Positions 1 through 8,495 of a stretch of 17,302 bases of DNA are shown one piece after another. Positions within the stretch are counted from its first letter, which is position 1. Each line of letters starts with the position of its first letter. A program made the translations under genes and the position numbers. This DNA comes from Thermosulfurimonas sp. (lineage in GTDB: Bacteria > Desulfobacterota > Thermodesulfobacteria > Thermodesulfobacteriales > Thermodesulfobacteriaceae), in the NCBI GenBank assembly GCA_015487645.1, contig WFPH01000007.1, positions 1 through 17,302 of the forward strand, given 5' to 3'. Below the pieces are notes generated by a model. That model saw nothing but the letters and a program-made list of their open reading frames with translations, ran no database searches and was not told the origin of the DNA.

Positions 1-230
1 ATCTCCGCCCCCCAGCTGCCCTTCACGCAGTGGGCCGGGAAGGCCTGAAATTCCTGGTCGTCCGGGGTGTGGGCGTCGCAGACATAGATTACCGGCTCGC
101 CCCGGGCGCGGAATTCCTCAAGGAGTTTCTTTATGGCGGGGATGATCTCCCGGGCCGCTTCTCCGCAATAAAGGGTCCCTTTGGGATCTAGAAAGTCGTT
201 TAACATGTCGATCACGATGAGGGCCCGCAT
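1..230 (-). CDS. Nicotinamidase/isochorismatase-family cysteine hydrolase (partial, C-terminus off the window)
   Basis: The minus strand opens with ATG at 228-230 and stays open to the window edge, giving about 76 residues that begin MRALIVIDMLNDF. Asp8 in the VIDMLNDF stretch matches the catalytic Asp of the isochorismatase-like fold. D52-x-H54 (CDAH) and H67 of the AHCVKGSWGAE block match the metal ligands of nicotinamidases. The catalytic Lys and Cys lie beyond the edge. Nicotinamidase converts nicotinamide to nicotinate and ammonia for NAD salvage; related family members hydrolyse isochorismate or other amides, so PncA is likely but not proven. The HCVxGxxGAE block favours nicotinamidase. 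GGGAGGT at 238-244 lies 7 nt before the ATG and fixes the start. The gene diverges from the Rieske operon. Confidence 0.88.
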   Translation of the reverse strand, partial: MRALIVIDMLNDFLDPKGTLYCGEAAREIIPAIKKLLEEFRARGEPVIYVCDAHTPDDQEFQAFPAHCVKGSWGAE

Positions 231-250
231 ACTTAAGACCTCCCTGGGCA

Positions 251-279
251 AAATTAATCGGGAGAGCAGCGTTTGGCAA
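251..279 (-). promoter_or_regulatory. Candidate promoter of the nicotinamidase gene
   Basis: On the minus strand TTGCCA (274-279), a 17-nt spacer and TAATTT (251-256) form a sigma70-like promoter. It predicts a transcript start near 244, just at the GGGAGGT ribosome site, so a leader of about 14 nt. The -35 overlaps the plus-strand TTGGCA by five bases. Confidence 0.45.
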
Positions 280-302
280 GGTGATTGGAATGGGTTTAAT
301 AT
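273..302 (+). promoter_or_regulatory. Candidate promoter of the Rieske-cytochrome operon
   Basis: TTGGCA (273-278), an 18-nt spacer and TAATAT (297-302) resemble a sigma70 promoter. The predicted start near 309 lies at the ATG at 310, which would make the mRNA leaderless or nearly so. This agrees with the lack of a well-spaced Shine-Dalgarno sequence: only AGGGG two bases before the ATG. Confidence 0.38.
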
Positions 303-309
303 AGGGGAC

Positions 310-708
310 ATGCGGCGGAGGGAGGTCCTTAAAATGGTGATGGGAGGAGGGGCTATCGGTGTTCTGGGATTTATGGGGTTCAGGTTGGCGAGTCATTTTT
401 TGCCTCGTCCTCCTAGAAAAGTTCTGGTAAAGGAAAAGGTTCTCCCGGCCCCTGGAGGAGTTAAGGTGGGGGACGGGTATTTCCTGGTGAGGTTGTCCGG
501 GGGACAGTTACTAGTTCTTTCCAGAAGGTGTCCGCATCTGGGTTGCACGGTTAACTATCAGCCCTCCCAGAATATTTTCCTCTGTCCCTGCCATCAGAGT
601 CGTTTTGCCTTGAATGGAGCCTATCTTTCCGGACCGGCACCGCGGGGGCTTTATGAACTCAGGTGGGAAAAGACCGAAAGCGGCCTCATTCTTGAGATAC
701 CGGGTTAA
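310..708 (+). CDS. Rieske [2Fe-2S] protein of a cytochrome bc-type complex
   Basis: 132 residues. The N-terminus reads MRRREVLK followed by a Gly-rich hydrophobic helix (about residues 9-29). This fits a twin-arginine signal anchor, the usual way Rieske proteins reach the outer face of the membrane. Rieske box 1 is CPHLGC (C74, H76, C79) and box 2 is CPCHQS (C92, C94, H95). Both are complete, with C79 and C94 positioned for the stabilising disulfide. It should accept electrons from quinol at the cytochrome b Qo site and pass them to a cytochrome c. The frame is open further upstream, to a TTG at 181, but that would run into the divergent gene; the Tat motif favours ATG 310. The 3' end overlaps the cytochrome b gene out of frame by 56 nt. 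Confidence 0.93.
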   Translation: MRRREVLKMVMGGGAIGVLGFMGFRLASHFLPRPPRKVLVKEKVLPAPGGVKVGDGYFLVRLSGGQLLVLSRRCPHLGCTVNYQPSQNIFLCPCHQSRFALNGAYLSGPAPRGLYELRWEKTESGLILEIPG

Positions 709-1516
709 TCCGCGCGTCTCCTGGGCGCTGGCTGCGGCTTTCCTGGTGGCGATGATCTCGGGGCTTTTCTTGGCTTACCCTTTTTCGGAAACCGCCCCTT
801 TCATTTCTACTGTAGGTCTGGAGAACGTGGTTCCCTTTGGACGTTTCTTTCGAAGACTGCACTATTTTAGTGCCTGGCTGACCCTGGGGTTCCTCTTTTA
901 CCACGCCGCCGAGTCTCTTTGGGCCAAAGCTTACGAAAGACGTACGGCTGGACGCTGGCTGGCCCTGACCCTCTCGCTGGTTTTGATCCTTCTTATCGCC
1001 TTTACCGGATACGTGGCCCGCTGGGATGAGACCGGGCGCCTGGCCGGTTTCATCGCCGAGAGTCTCAGCTTAAAGATTCCCTATGTGGGAAAATATCTGA
1101 ACGGTCTCCTTTTCATGGTGAGGGAAGGCGGAGTGCACAGACCCTATCTTTTTCATCTGTACGCTTCCTTCCTGGTGCTTCTCATCTCCGGAATCTGGCA
1201 TTTTCGGTTGCGGCGTCTGCCGGCCGAGGATCTGGGGCTGGTTCTTCTCCTCTGTGGGCTTCTGGCCTTCCTCCTTCCGGTAGGACTTCATGCCCCCGGC
1301 CCTTATCTGCTAGTCAAAGGTCCTTGGTTTTTTGTGGGTATTCAGGAGGCCCTGAGGCATGCTCCTCCGGAGGTAGCCGGCCTGGTCTTTCCGGCCCTGG
1401 GGCCGGTTTTCTACTTCGGGGTCCGATGGCCCAGGGTGAGAGAGATAGCCCTGGGCGGTCTCGTCTTCTGGTCCCTCCTTTATGGAGGTTTTACCCTTTA
1501 CGGTCTTCTGCGATGA
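653..1516 (+). CDS. Cytochrome b (b6/subunit IV-like) of a quinol-oxidising bc complex
   Basis: 287 residues with about seven membrane helices. Two histidine pairs sit in helices two and four: H70-x13-H84 and H168-x14-H183. The x14 spacing of the second pair is also the b6f arrangement. TGYVARWDE (from 118) corresponds to the TGYxLPWDQ segment of cytochrome b. The GPWFFVGIQEALR stretch (from 223) corresponds to the PEWYFxPxxxxLR region of subunit IV, with the PEWY Glu not conserved, so the Qo site deviates from canonical b. The start is ambiguous: ATG 653 has GGGGG about six bases upstream, while ATG 614 would add 13 unlike residues. The stop overlaps the next gene as ATGA at 1513-1516, indicating translational coupling. 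The three genes probably form a Rieske/b/multiheme-c complex like those of Desulfobacterota. Confidence 0.9.
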   Translation: MNSGGKRPKAASFLRYRVNPRVSWALAAAFLVAMISGLFLAYPFSETAPFISTVGLENVVPFGRFFRRLHYFSAWLTLGFLFYHAAESLWAKAYERRTAGRWLALTLSLVLILLIAFTGYVARWDETGRLAGFIAESLSLKIPYVGKYLNGLLFMVREGGVHRPYLFHLYASFLVLLISGIWHFRLRRLPAEDLGLVLLLCGLLAFLLPVGLHAPGPYLLVKGPWFFVGIQEALRHAPPEVAGLVFPALGPVFYFGVRWPRVREIALGGLVFWSLLYGGFTLYGLLR

Positions 1517-3180
1517 GACACCTTCTCTGGAGCCTGCTTTTTTTGCTGGCGGTGGCCGTGCTGGTAAAAGAGTGGCGGTTCAAACGGGCCGAAAAGGTCT
1601 ACACCCTTGCCTCCGGCCGGGTGGACATGTGCCTTGCCTGCCATAAGGAGACCCCGGGGAAGGCCCATGCTCGGGGTGTGGTGGGCTGCGCGGACTGTCA
1701 TGGAGGCGACCCCCTTACGGTGGAAAAGGCCCGTGCCCACCGGGGCATGGTAAAGAATCCGGCGGATCTGCGTTATGCGGACCGGAGCTGCGGCCGGCCG
1801 GAGTGCCACCCGGGCTATCCGGAGAGGGTCAAAAAGAGCCTCATGGCCACCAACCGGGGCATCATCACCATCCTCCGCTATTACTGGGGCGAGATCAAGG
1901 ACTTCCACGCCGAGGCCTCGGTGGAGGTCTTGATGCGAACCGGTGAGACCTCTACGGCCCTGGACTACTTTCGCAAGCTCTGTGGGACCTGTCATCTGTG
2001 GCTACCGAAGGAGAAACTGCCGGGCTTTCTTAAAAAGAAGGGCGGAGGCTGTTCTGCTTGTCACCTGGTTCCAGGGAAAGGGCCTGGCAAGAACCCCCAC
2101 CCAAAGCTTACTCGCAAGATTCCGGTGGAAAACTGTGCCCGCTGTCACAACCGTAGCGGCCGCATCGCTCTCACCTACCAGGGCCTTTACGAGGATGAAC
2201 AGTACGGGGCCCCCATCCGGGACGGAACATTTGGGGCCGAGGAGCTAGAAGATGGCCGGTTCGTAGAACGCATCCCCCCGGATGTGCACTTTAAGGCCGG
2301 CATGAGCTGCGTGGACTGCCACGTGCAGAACGAGACCATGGGCGACGGAAAGGCCTATGCCCACCTTGAGGAGAGCCTGGAGATCACCTGCGAGGCCTGC
2401 CACGAAGGCCTCGGGCGGACTAAAAAGGGAACCCCGCTTCCGAATTTGATAATAAAGAACGGAAAAATCCTCTTACGGGCCAAACTTACGGGGAAACTCC
2501 TTCCGGTAAAAAGGCCAGATCCGGTGGCCTGCCGGCACCCGGTACACCGGAGGCTTGCCTGCTGGGCCTGCCACGACCGCAGGGTGCCCCAGTGTTTCGG
2601 CTGTCATGTACGCCGAAGCGCCGGGGAAAAACAGCTCGACAAGCTCTCCTTTCGCGAGACCCCCGGCCTCTGGGAGGAATTTCGGAGCTACATGCGGCTT
2701 GAGAACCCCACCCTGGGCCTTTACCGGGGACGAGTCACGGTGCTGGTTCCCGGCTGACAGGACTTCGTGACCTTCCTTTCCCCGGAGGGGAAGGTGGAGC
2801 GGGAGTTCCGGCGCATAACCTGGTCCCACATGTATCCTCACGGAACCGGAAAGGCGAGAACCTGCGAGGATTGCCACCAGTCGGGAAAGACCGTGGGCCT
2901 CGGCTTCGGGTCTCTCACCTATCTAAGTGGGGGGAAGTGGCGTTTCACCCCGGCCGAGGCGGCCGCGGAACTCCTGGGCCTAAGACACGGGCTTTCGCAG
3001 GTGGTTACCCTTTCCGGGAAACCCTTAGTGAACTTCCGTCCCGGGGTCTCGGCCTTTAACGGTACCGAGATCAAACGGATCCTTCGGGTGGGGCTCTGTC
3101 TTCCCTGTCATCGAGATTTCTCCGACCCGGTGATGCGCAACTGGCCCCTGAAGAAAGCGTGTCCGGTATTTAAGGAGTGA
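1513..3180 (+). CDS. Dodecaheme cytochrome c with an in-frame TGA (candidate selenoprotein; third subunit of the bc-type complex)
   Basis: Read through the TGA at 2755-2757 (codon 415), the frame gives 555 residues. There is an N-terminal hydrophobic anchor (residues 4-18) and twelve heme-c sites. Eleven are CXXCH, beginning at residues 40, 59, 157, 180, 208, 266, 293, 350, 361, 451 and 529; one is CX4CH, CGRPECH at 93-99. Ten sites precede the TGA and two follow it. The frame, GC content and codon use continue unchanged after the TGA, and no other stop interrupts to 3178-3180. The local context is VPG-(TGA)-QDFVTF. TGA is one base from Cys codons, so Sec (or Cys in relatives) is the natural residue. 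The downstream part has no export signal and no ribosome site, so it would not make a cytochrome by itself. Alternatives are a nonsense mutation giving a 414-residue ten-heme protein, or a base error. The gene is coupled to cytochrome b and probably supplies the electron exit in place of cytochrome c1. Confidence 0.78.
2776..2794 (+). promoter_or_regulatory. Candidate bacterial SECIS hairpin downstream of the in-frame TGA
   Basis: CTTTCCCC (2776-2783) pairs with GGGGAAGG (2787-2794) around a GGA loop (2784-2786). This gives eight pairs, one of them G-T. The loop begins 26 nt after the TGA. As I recall the bacterial SECIS description, the loop lies roughly 16-37 nt after UGA, has at least three bases, and carries G among its first two positions; this hairpin fits on all three counts. 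It lies inside the coding frame, as bacterial SECIS elements do. GC-rich coding DNA gives hairpins by chance, so it supports the selenocysteine reading without proving it. Confidence 0.5.
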
Positions 3181-3595
3181 GTTCGAGTAAGGCTTTAACT
3201 CTTTCGTAGAAACGTTCGGCCAGATCCAAGGCTTCTTCGGCCTCGCGTCGGGTGTAAACTTCGTCGGGAGTAAGATCCGGAAGCCCGTTGGGATACCTGG
3301 TAGGAATATAATATTTGTCCAGCGTAGCGGCGGCCTCAAGAAGATCTTTCAGTCCTAAGTAAAGCTCAGGAGCCACCTCTTCGAGTTCCCGCAAGAGCTT
3401 CACGAGGGAATGCCCCCAAGGAGAACTATCCCGCGCATACCACAGGGCCTTGAGGGCTTTTTCTCCGCACTGGTGGGCATGAAAACAGGAGAGAGCATAT
3501 TCTCCTTCGCGTGCCAGAATGCGTGCGGCTCTGAGATCCGTCTCGGCGGTCCGAAGCCATCTCCTGGCTTCTTCAAGATTTTTCCGAACGCTCAT
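3170..3595 (-). CDS. HEPN-domain protein (toxin-like partner of the adjacent MNT nucleotidyltransferase)
   Basis: 141 residues, almost all helical. The FHAHQCGEKALKAL block (about 38-51) is the signature of the HEPN family. R55-x6-H62 (RDSSPWGH) fits the RX4-6H ribonuclease motif of HEPN toxins. The Tyr of the RX4HXY motif modified in HepT-type systems is absent: the next residues are S-L. The start overlaps the end of the upstream nucleotidyltransferase gene by 23 nt, so the two are co-expressed. Its 3' end overlaps the cytochrome c gene tail-to-tail by 11 nt. HEPN proteins paired with minimal nucleotidyltransferases act as RNases neutralised by the partner in characterised cases; whether this one is an active toxin is an inference. 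Confidence 0.85.
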   Translation of the reverse strand: MSVRKNLEEARRWLRTAETDLRAARILAREGEYALSCFHAHQCGEKALKALWYARDSSPWGHSLVKLLRELEEVAPELYLGLKDLLEAAATLDKYYIPTRYPNGLPDLTPDEVYTRREAEEALDLAERFYERVKALLELTP

Positions 3596-3899
3596 AAAGG
3601 AGCTTTCCCTGTTTAAGGATTTCGCGCATGAAGGGCCGATCTTTGCCCCGGGACAACTCCTCTTCCGTCCATACCAGAAGATCCCATTCGAAAAAGGGGA
3701 ATTTGAGAAGAAGGTCGCGAAATTCTTCCAGACGTTCGAGATAAGGACGCTTCCGATCTACGACGATGAGAAGATCGAGATCACTTCTTCTGGTGGCCTG
3801 AGAGGTGGCGTACGAGCCAAACAGGATGACTTTGCGAACATCTTTTTTGTTTTTAAAGTAGTTTTTCAACGCCGAACGCCATTCAGGAGGAAGTTCCAT
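3573..3899 (-). CDS. Minimal nucleotidyltransferase (MNT) domain protein, antitoxin-like
   Basis: 108 residues with the Pol-beta-type motif G28-S29 followed by D40-x-D42 (GSY...SDLDLLIV) and a plausible third acidic residue in EWDLLVW (D73). The length is typical of stand-alone MNT proteins. In characterised MNT-HEPN pairs of the type VII toxin-antitoxin class, the MNT enzyme AMPylates and silences the HEPN toxin. The gene is first in a two-gene unit, overlaps the HEPN gene, and diverges from the DedA-like gene with only about 50 nt between. On the minus strand TAAAGT precedes the ATG by a few bases as a weak -10, but no -35 is evident. Confidence 0.87.
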   Translation of the reverse strand: MELPPEWRSALKNYFKNKKDVRKVILFGSYATSQATRRSDLDLLIVVDRKRPYLERLEEFRDLLLKFPFFEWDLLVWTEEELSRGKDRPFMREILKQGKLLYERSEKS

Positions 3900-3951
3900 A
3901 GTTGAAACTTTAGCACATCTGTGGGAGAGCCGGGAGGCCTTACGGGTTTTC

Positions 3952-4485
3952 GTGGAGTCTCAGGGGCCGCTCGCTCCTCTGGCCTTCGTAGTCCTTCAGG
4001 CCGGCCAGGTGGTGCTGGCTCCGCTTCCGGGTGAGGCCACCGGATTTTTGGCTGGTTTCCTTTTCGGGGCCTGGAAGGGTTTCTCCCTGGCCATGGCGGG
4101 GCTGGCCGTGGGGTCGAGCGCGGCTTTCGGACTGGCGCGTCTGGCGCGCGGTCCGTTGGAGAGACGTCTTAAAGACCGTAAGTTCTACCGGCGTACGGTG
4201 GACTTCACGCGCCATTATGGGGTCACCGCGGCTTTTCTTCTTTTCCTCTTTCCCGGTTTCCCCAAGGACTACCTTTGTTACGCCCTGGGGCTTCTTCCCT
4301 TTCCCTTCCGGGTCTTCTTTCCGGTGATGCTCCTCGGCCGGGCCCCGGCCACCCTGGCCTTAACCCTTGAGGGAGACGCCGCCTTCCGGGAGGACTGGGA
4401 TCTCCTCCTCTGGGTGGGACTTGCGGCCGGTCTTTCTCTTCTGCTGTTTCTTAAATTGAAGAAACGACTGGAAGTAGAGGCATGA
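3952..4485 (+). CDS. TVP38/TMEM64 (SNARE-associated, DedA-like) membrane protein
   Basis: About 177 residues with four to five hydrophobic segments. Family features are the APLPGEATGFLAGFLFG block (residues 23-39) and FPGFPKDYLCYALGL followed by a conserved GR. These match the VTT/SNARE-associated domain, whose DedA relatives act in phospholipid flipping and membrane homeostasis; the substrate here is unknown. The start is uncertain. GTG 3952 is the first usual start codon in a frame open back past 3892, and it has only a weak GGG before it, so a non-standard upstream start is possible. Its stop overlaps larC as ATGA at 4482-4485, so the two are translationally coupled. Confidence 0.85.
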   Translation: MESQGPLAPLAFVVLQAGQVVLAPLPGEATGFLAGFLFGAWKGFSLAMAGLAVGSSAAFGLARLARGPLERRLKDRKFYRRTVDFTRHYGVTAAFLLFLFPGFPKDYLCYALGLLPFPFRVFFPVMLLGRAPATLALTLEGDAAFREDWDLLLWVGLAAGLSLLLFLKLKKRLEVEA

Positions 4486-5687
4486 GGCGGGCCTATCTTC
4501 AGGCTGTAGGGGGTGTGGCCGGAGACATGCTCCTTGCGGCCGTCATTTCCGCCGGCGCCCCGGAAGCCGAACTGGCGAACTTCCTGGCCGGTCTTCCTGG
4601 AAAGTTGATTCTCCGGACGGAACGCGTCACGGTTTCCGGCCTTTCGGCCTTGCGGGTGAGGCTTTCCGCCGGGGATCCCGGGGCCCTTCCCCCGCGTTTT
4701 CCGGAATTCATGGCTCTCCTCGACCGGCTGGAGCTGGAGGCGAAGCTCCGGGAGAAGGCCCGGGAGATCTTTGAGCTCATCTTTTCGGCCGAGGCCCGGG
4801 TGCACGGGAAGGACCCCTCGGAGGTCAACCTTCATGAGCTTTCGGCCTACGACACCCTGGGGGATGTCCTGGGGGTGCTTTACGGACTTCACCATCTCGG
4901 GATCTCCGAACTCTATGCCTCGCCCCTTCCTTTGGGCTCCGGACTCCTTGAGACCGCTCACGGCCGGCTTCCGCATCCGGCCCCGGCGACGGCCGAGATC
5001 CTTCGCGGGGTCCCGGTCTATGGCGTCCCGGAGGAGGTCGAAACCGTGACCCCCACCGGGGCGGCCCTGGTCAGGGTGCTCGCCCGGGGCTTCGGCCCTA
5101 TGCCTCCCCTTCGCCTTGAGGCCGTGGGTGTGGGGGCCGGAACCTTTACCTTAAAGAGCCGTCCCAATATCCTGAGGCTTTTTGTCGGGACTCCTGAGCC
5201 TGCGATCTCCTCCGACGAAGTGGTGGAGATCGTCTGTGATCTTGACGACGAAACCCCGGAGGTGCTCGCACGGGTGGCCGAAAGGCTTCTTTCCGAGGGG
5301 GCGCTTGATACCGGTTTTCTTCCCCGCACCATGAAAAAGGGGCGCCCCGGGGTGCGCCTTGAGGCCCTCGCCCGGCCCGAGGACGCCGAAAGGCTTTCCG
5401 CCCTTATCCTTGAGGAGACCTCCACCCTGGGGGTAAGGCTCCGGCGGACGGAAAGACGCGTCCTCCCCCGCAGGGTGGAGACAGTAGAAACCCCTTACGG
5501 GCCGGTGCGGGTCAAGGTGGCCCTCACCCCCTCCGGGGCGGAAAAGATCAAGCCGGAATACCGGGATCTTGCCCGCCTCTCCGGGAGGACCGGAATCCCC
5601 TTAAGGAGACTCTCCGAGGAGGTGAAAGCGGCCTTAAAGGGGATTAAAATTGAAACTAACCCGGCAAAGGAGCCTCAAGATGAGTAA
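4482..5687 (+). CDS. larC: LarC-family nickel-pincer cofactor biosynthesis protein
   Basis: 401 residues, normal for the family (TIGR00299). The N-terminus has GGVAGDM, the family's GxxGDM. Next comes VNLHELSAYDTLGDVLG, matching the usual HFHExGAxDSIxDIxG. Then PLPLGSGLLETAHGRLPHPAPAT and VTPTGAAL follow, all in the expected order, and the C-terminal half carries the CDLDDETPE block. LarC uses CTP to insert nickel into the pyridinium-bisthiocarboxylate pincer used by lactate racemase and relatives. No larA, larB or larE is in the window, so the user enzyme must lie elsewhere. The gene overlaps dedA-like upstream (ATGA) and the Uma2 gene downstream by 8 nt. Confidence 0.93.
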   Translation: MRRAYLQAVGGVAGDMLLAAVISAGAPEAELANFLAGLPGKLILRTERVTVSGLSALRVRLSAGDPGALPPRFPEFMALLDRLELEAKLREKAREIFELIFSAEARVHGKDPSEVNLHELSAYDTLGDVLGVLYGLHHLGISELYASPLPLGSGLLETAHGRLPHPAPATAEILRGVPVYGVPEEVETVTPTGAALVRVLARGFGPMPPLRLEAVGVGAGTFTLKSRPNILRLFVGTPEPAISSDEVVEIVCDLDDETPEVLARVAERLLSEGALDTGFLPRTMKKGRPGVRLEALARPEDAERLSALILEETSTLGVRLRRTERRVLPRRVETVETPYGPVRVKVALTPSGAEKIKPEYRDLARLSGRTGIPLRRLSEEVKAALKGIKIETNPAKEPQDE

Positions 5688-6234
5688 GGTCGCGGCTTTT
5701 GGTCTTTATCCTCATTACACCTACGAGGATTATCGGCACTGGGAGGGGCGCTGGGAACTCATCCGGGGCGTGCCTTACGCCATGACTCCCCTTCCTCGCC
5801 CCAGACACCAGCGTCTGAGCCACCGCATCGCCTATCTTCTTGAGGAGGCCCTGGAGGAAGCCGGCTGCCCGGAATGCGTGGCCCTTCTTCCGGTGGACTG
5901 GAAGATTTCCGAGGACACCGTGATCCAGCCCGACAACCTGGTTTACTGCGGAGACCTCCCGGAGGAGGATTTTATCACCGAGCCTCCGGTGGTGATCTTC
6001 GAGGTCCTCTCCCCCACCACCGCCCGGAAGGACCGCATCCTCAAGTTCGCCCTCTACGAGGAGGCCGGGGTGAAGTACTATGTTCTGGTGGACCCCGACC
6101 GGAACGAGGCCGAGGTCTTTCGTCTGAGGGAAGGGCGTTATCTCCGGGAGGGAGTCTTCACCGAGGGCTTTTACACCTTTGACCTCGGCCCCTGCCGCCT
6201 TAACTTTGATTTCGGAAGGCTTTTCCGGCTCTGA
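5680..6234 (+). CDS. Uma2-family PD-(D/E)xK endonuclease-like protein
   Basis: 184 residues. The fold signature is IQPDNLVYC (D85), then PPVVIFEVLSPTTARKDRILKFALYEEAGVKYY written in two parts: VVIFEVLSP with E108, and RILKFALY with K122. It ends in a YYVLVDP strand. This is the DUF820/Uma2 family, common in thermophiles and cyanobacteria, with a restriction-endonuclease-like fold and mostly unknown biology. ATG 5680 is chosen because AAAGGAG (5666-5672) lies 7 nt upstream; the in-frame TTG at 5650 would sit deeper inside larC. It overlaps larC by 8 nt and ends 6 nt before uvrB, so it is part of one operon. Confidence 0.9.
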   Translation: MSKVAAFGLYPHYTYEDYRHWEGRWELIRGVPYAMTPLPRPRHQRLSHRIAYLLEEALEEAGCPECVALLPVDWKISEDTVIQPDNLVYCGDLPEEDFITEPPVVIFEVLSPTTARKDRILKFALYEEAGVKYYVLVDPDRNEAEVFRLREGRYLREGVFTEGFYTFDLGPCRLNFDFGRLFRL

Positions 6235-6240
6235 GGGTTT

Positions 6241-8265
<2,025 letters not shown>

Positions 8266-8268
8266 GCT

Positions 8269-8401
8269 TTATATGAGACCTCTGAAAAAGTTCACCCTCC
8301 CCCTGTGGGGGAGAGTTTGGGAGGAGGAAATTTAAAGGTTTTCTTTCCCTTCCCTATCCCCTCCCAGAGGGAGGGGAATGTTATTTAGAGGTCTCTTATA
8401 T
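8269..8401. mobile_element. MITE-like element: 9-bp terminal inverted repeats with 6-bp direct repeats
   Basis: The element spans 8275-8395 (121 bp). It begins GAGACCTCT and ends AGAGGTCTC, a perfect 9-bp inverted repeat. It is bounded on both sides by TTATAT (8269-8274 and 8396-8401), which looks like a target-site duplication. Inside are two GC-rich hairpins: CTCCCCC-TGT-GGGGGAG at 8297-8313 and CCCCTCCC-AGA-GGGAGGGG at 8358-8376. It encodes no protein. It begins within 10 nt of the uvrB stop and may end that transcript, although no T-run follows the hairpins. No transposase in the window carries matching ends. Confidence 0.65.
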
Positions 8402-8431
8402 TGTTAAAAACTTTAGATAAAATTTTTCATG

Positions 8432-8460
8432 TTGACAAAATAAAACTTTGAACATTTAAT
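8432..8460 (+). promoter_or_regulatory. Strong sigma70-type promoter of the seven-heme cytochrome gene
   Basis: TTGACA (8432-8437), exactly 17 nt, then TTTAAT (8455-8460) sit in an AT-rich stretch that contrasts with the GC-rich neighbours. The predicted start near 8467 leaves a leader of about 29 nt. That leader contains AAGGAGGT (8483-8490), 5 nt before the GTG start. Confidence 0.8.
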
Positions 8461-8495
8461 GAAATTTAAGCCAAGATATCTGAAGGAGGTGGATT

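Noticed and set aside
181..309. N-terminal extension of the Rieske protein from TTG 181
   Set aside because: It would overlap the divergent nicotinamidase gene and both promoters, and it would bury the twin-arginine motif at residue 45.
2767..3180. A separate gene starting at GTG 2767 for a two-heme protein
   Set aside because: It has no ribosome site and no export signal, and it is in the same frame as the upstream cytochrome. It is better read as the C-terminal part of that protein across the TGA.
4278..4976. Minus-strand open frame (232 codons) opposite larC and the DedA-like gene
   Set aside because: It has low-complexity Arg/Gly/Pro-rich content typical of antisense frames and lies opposite two well-supported genes.
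8410..8438. Leftward promoter from TTGACAA at 8432 (TTGTCA, N17, TAAAGT)
   Set aside because: The -10 is weak, the stretch is AT-rich so matches arise by chance, and no leftward gene follows.
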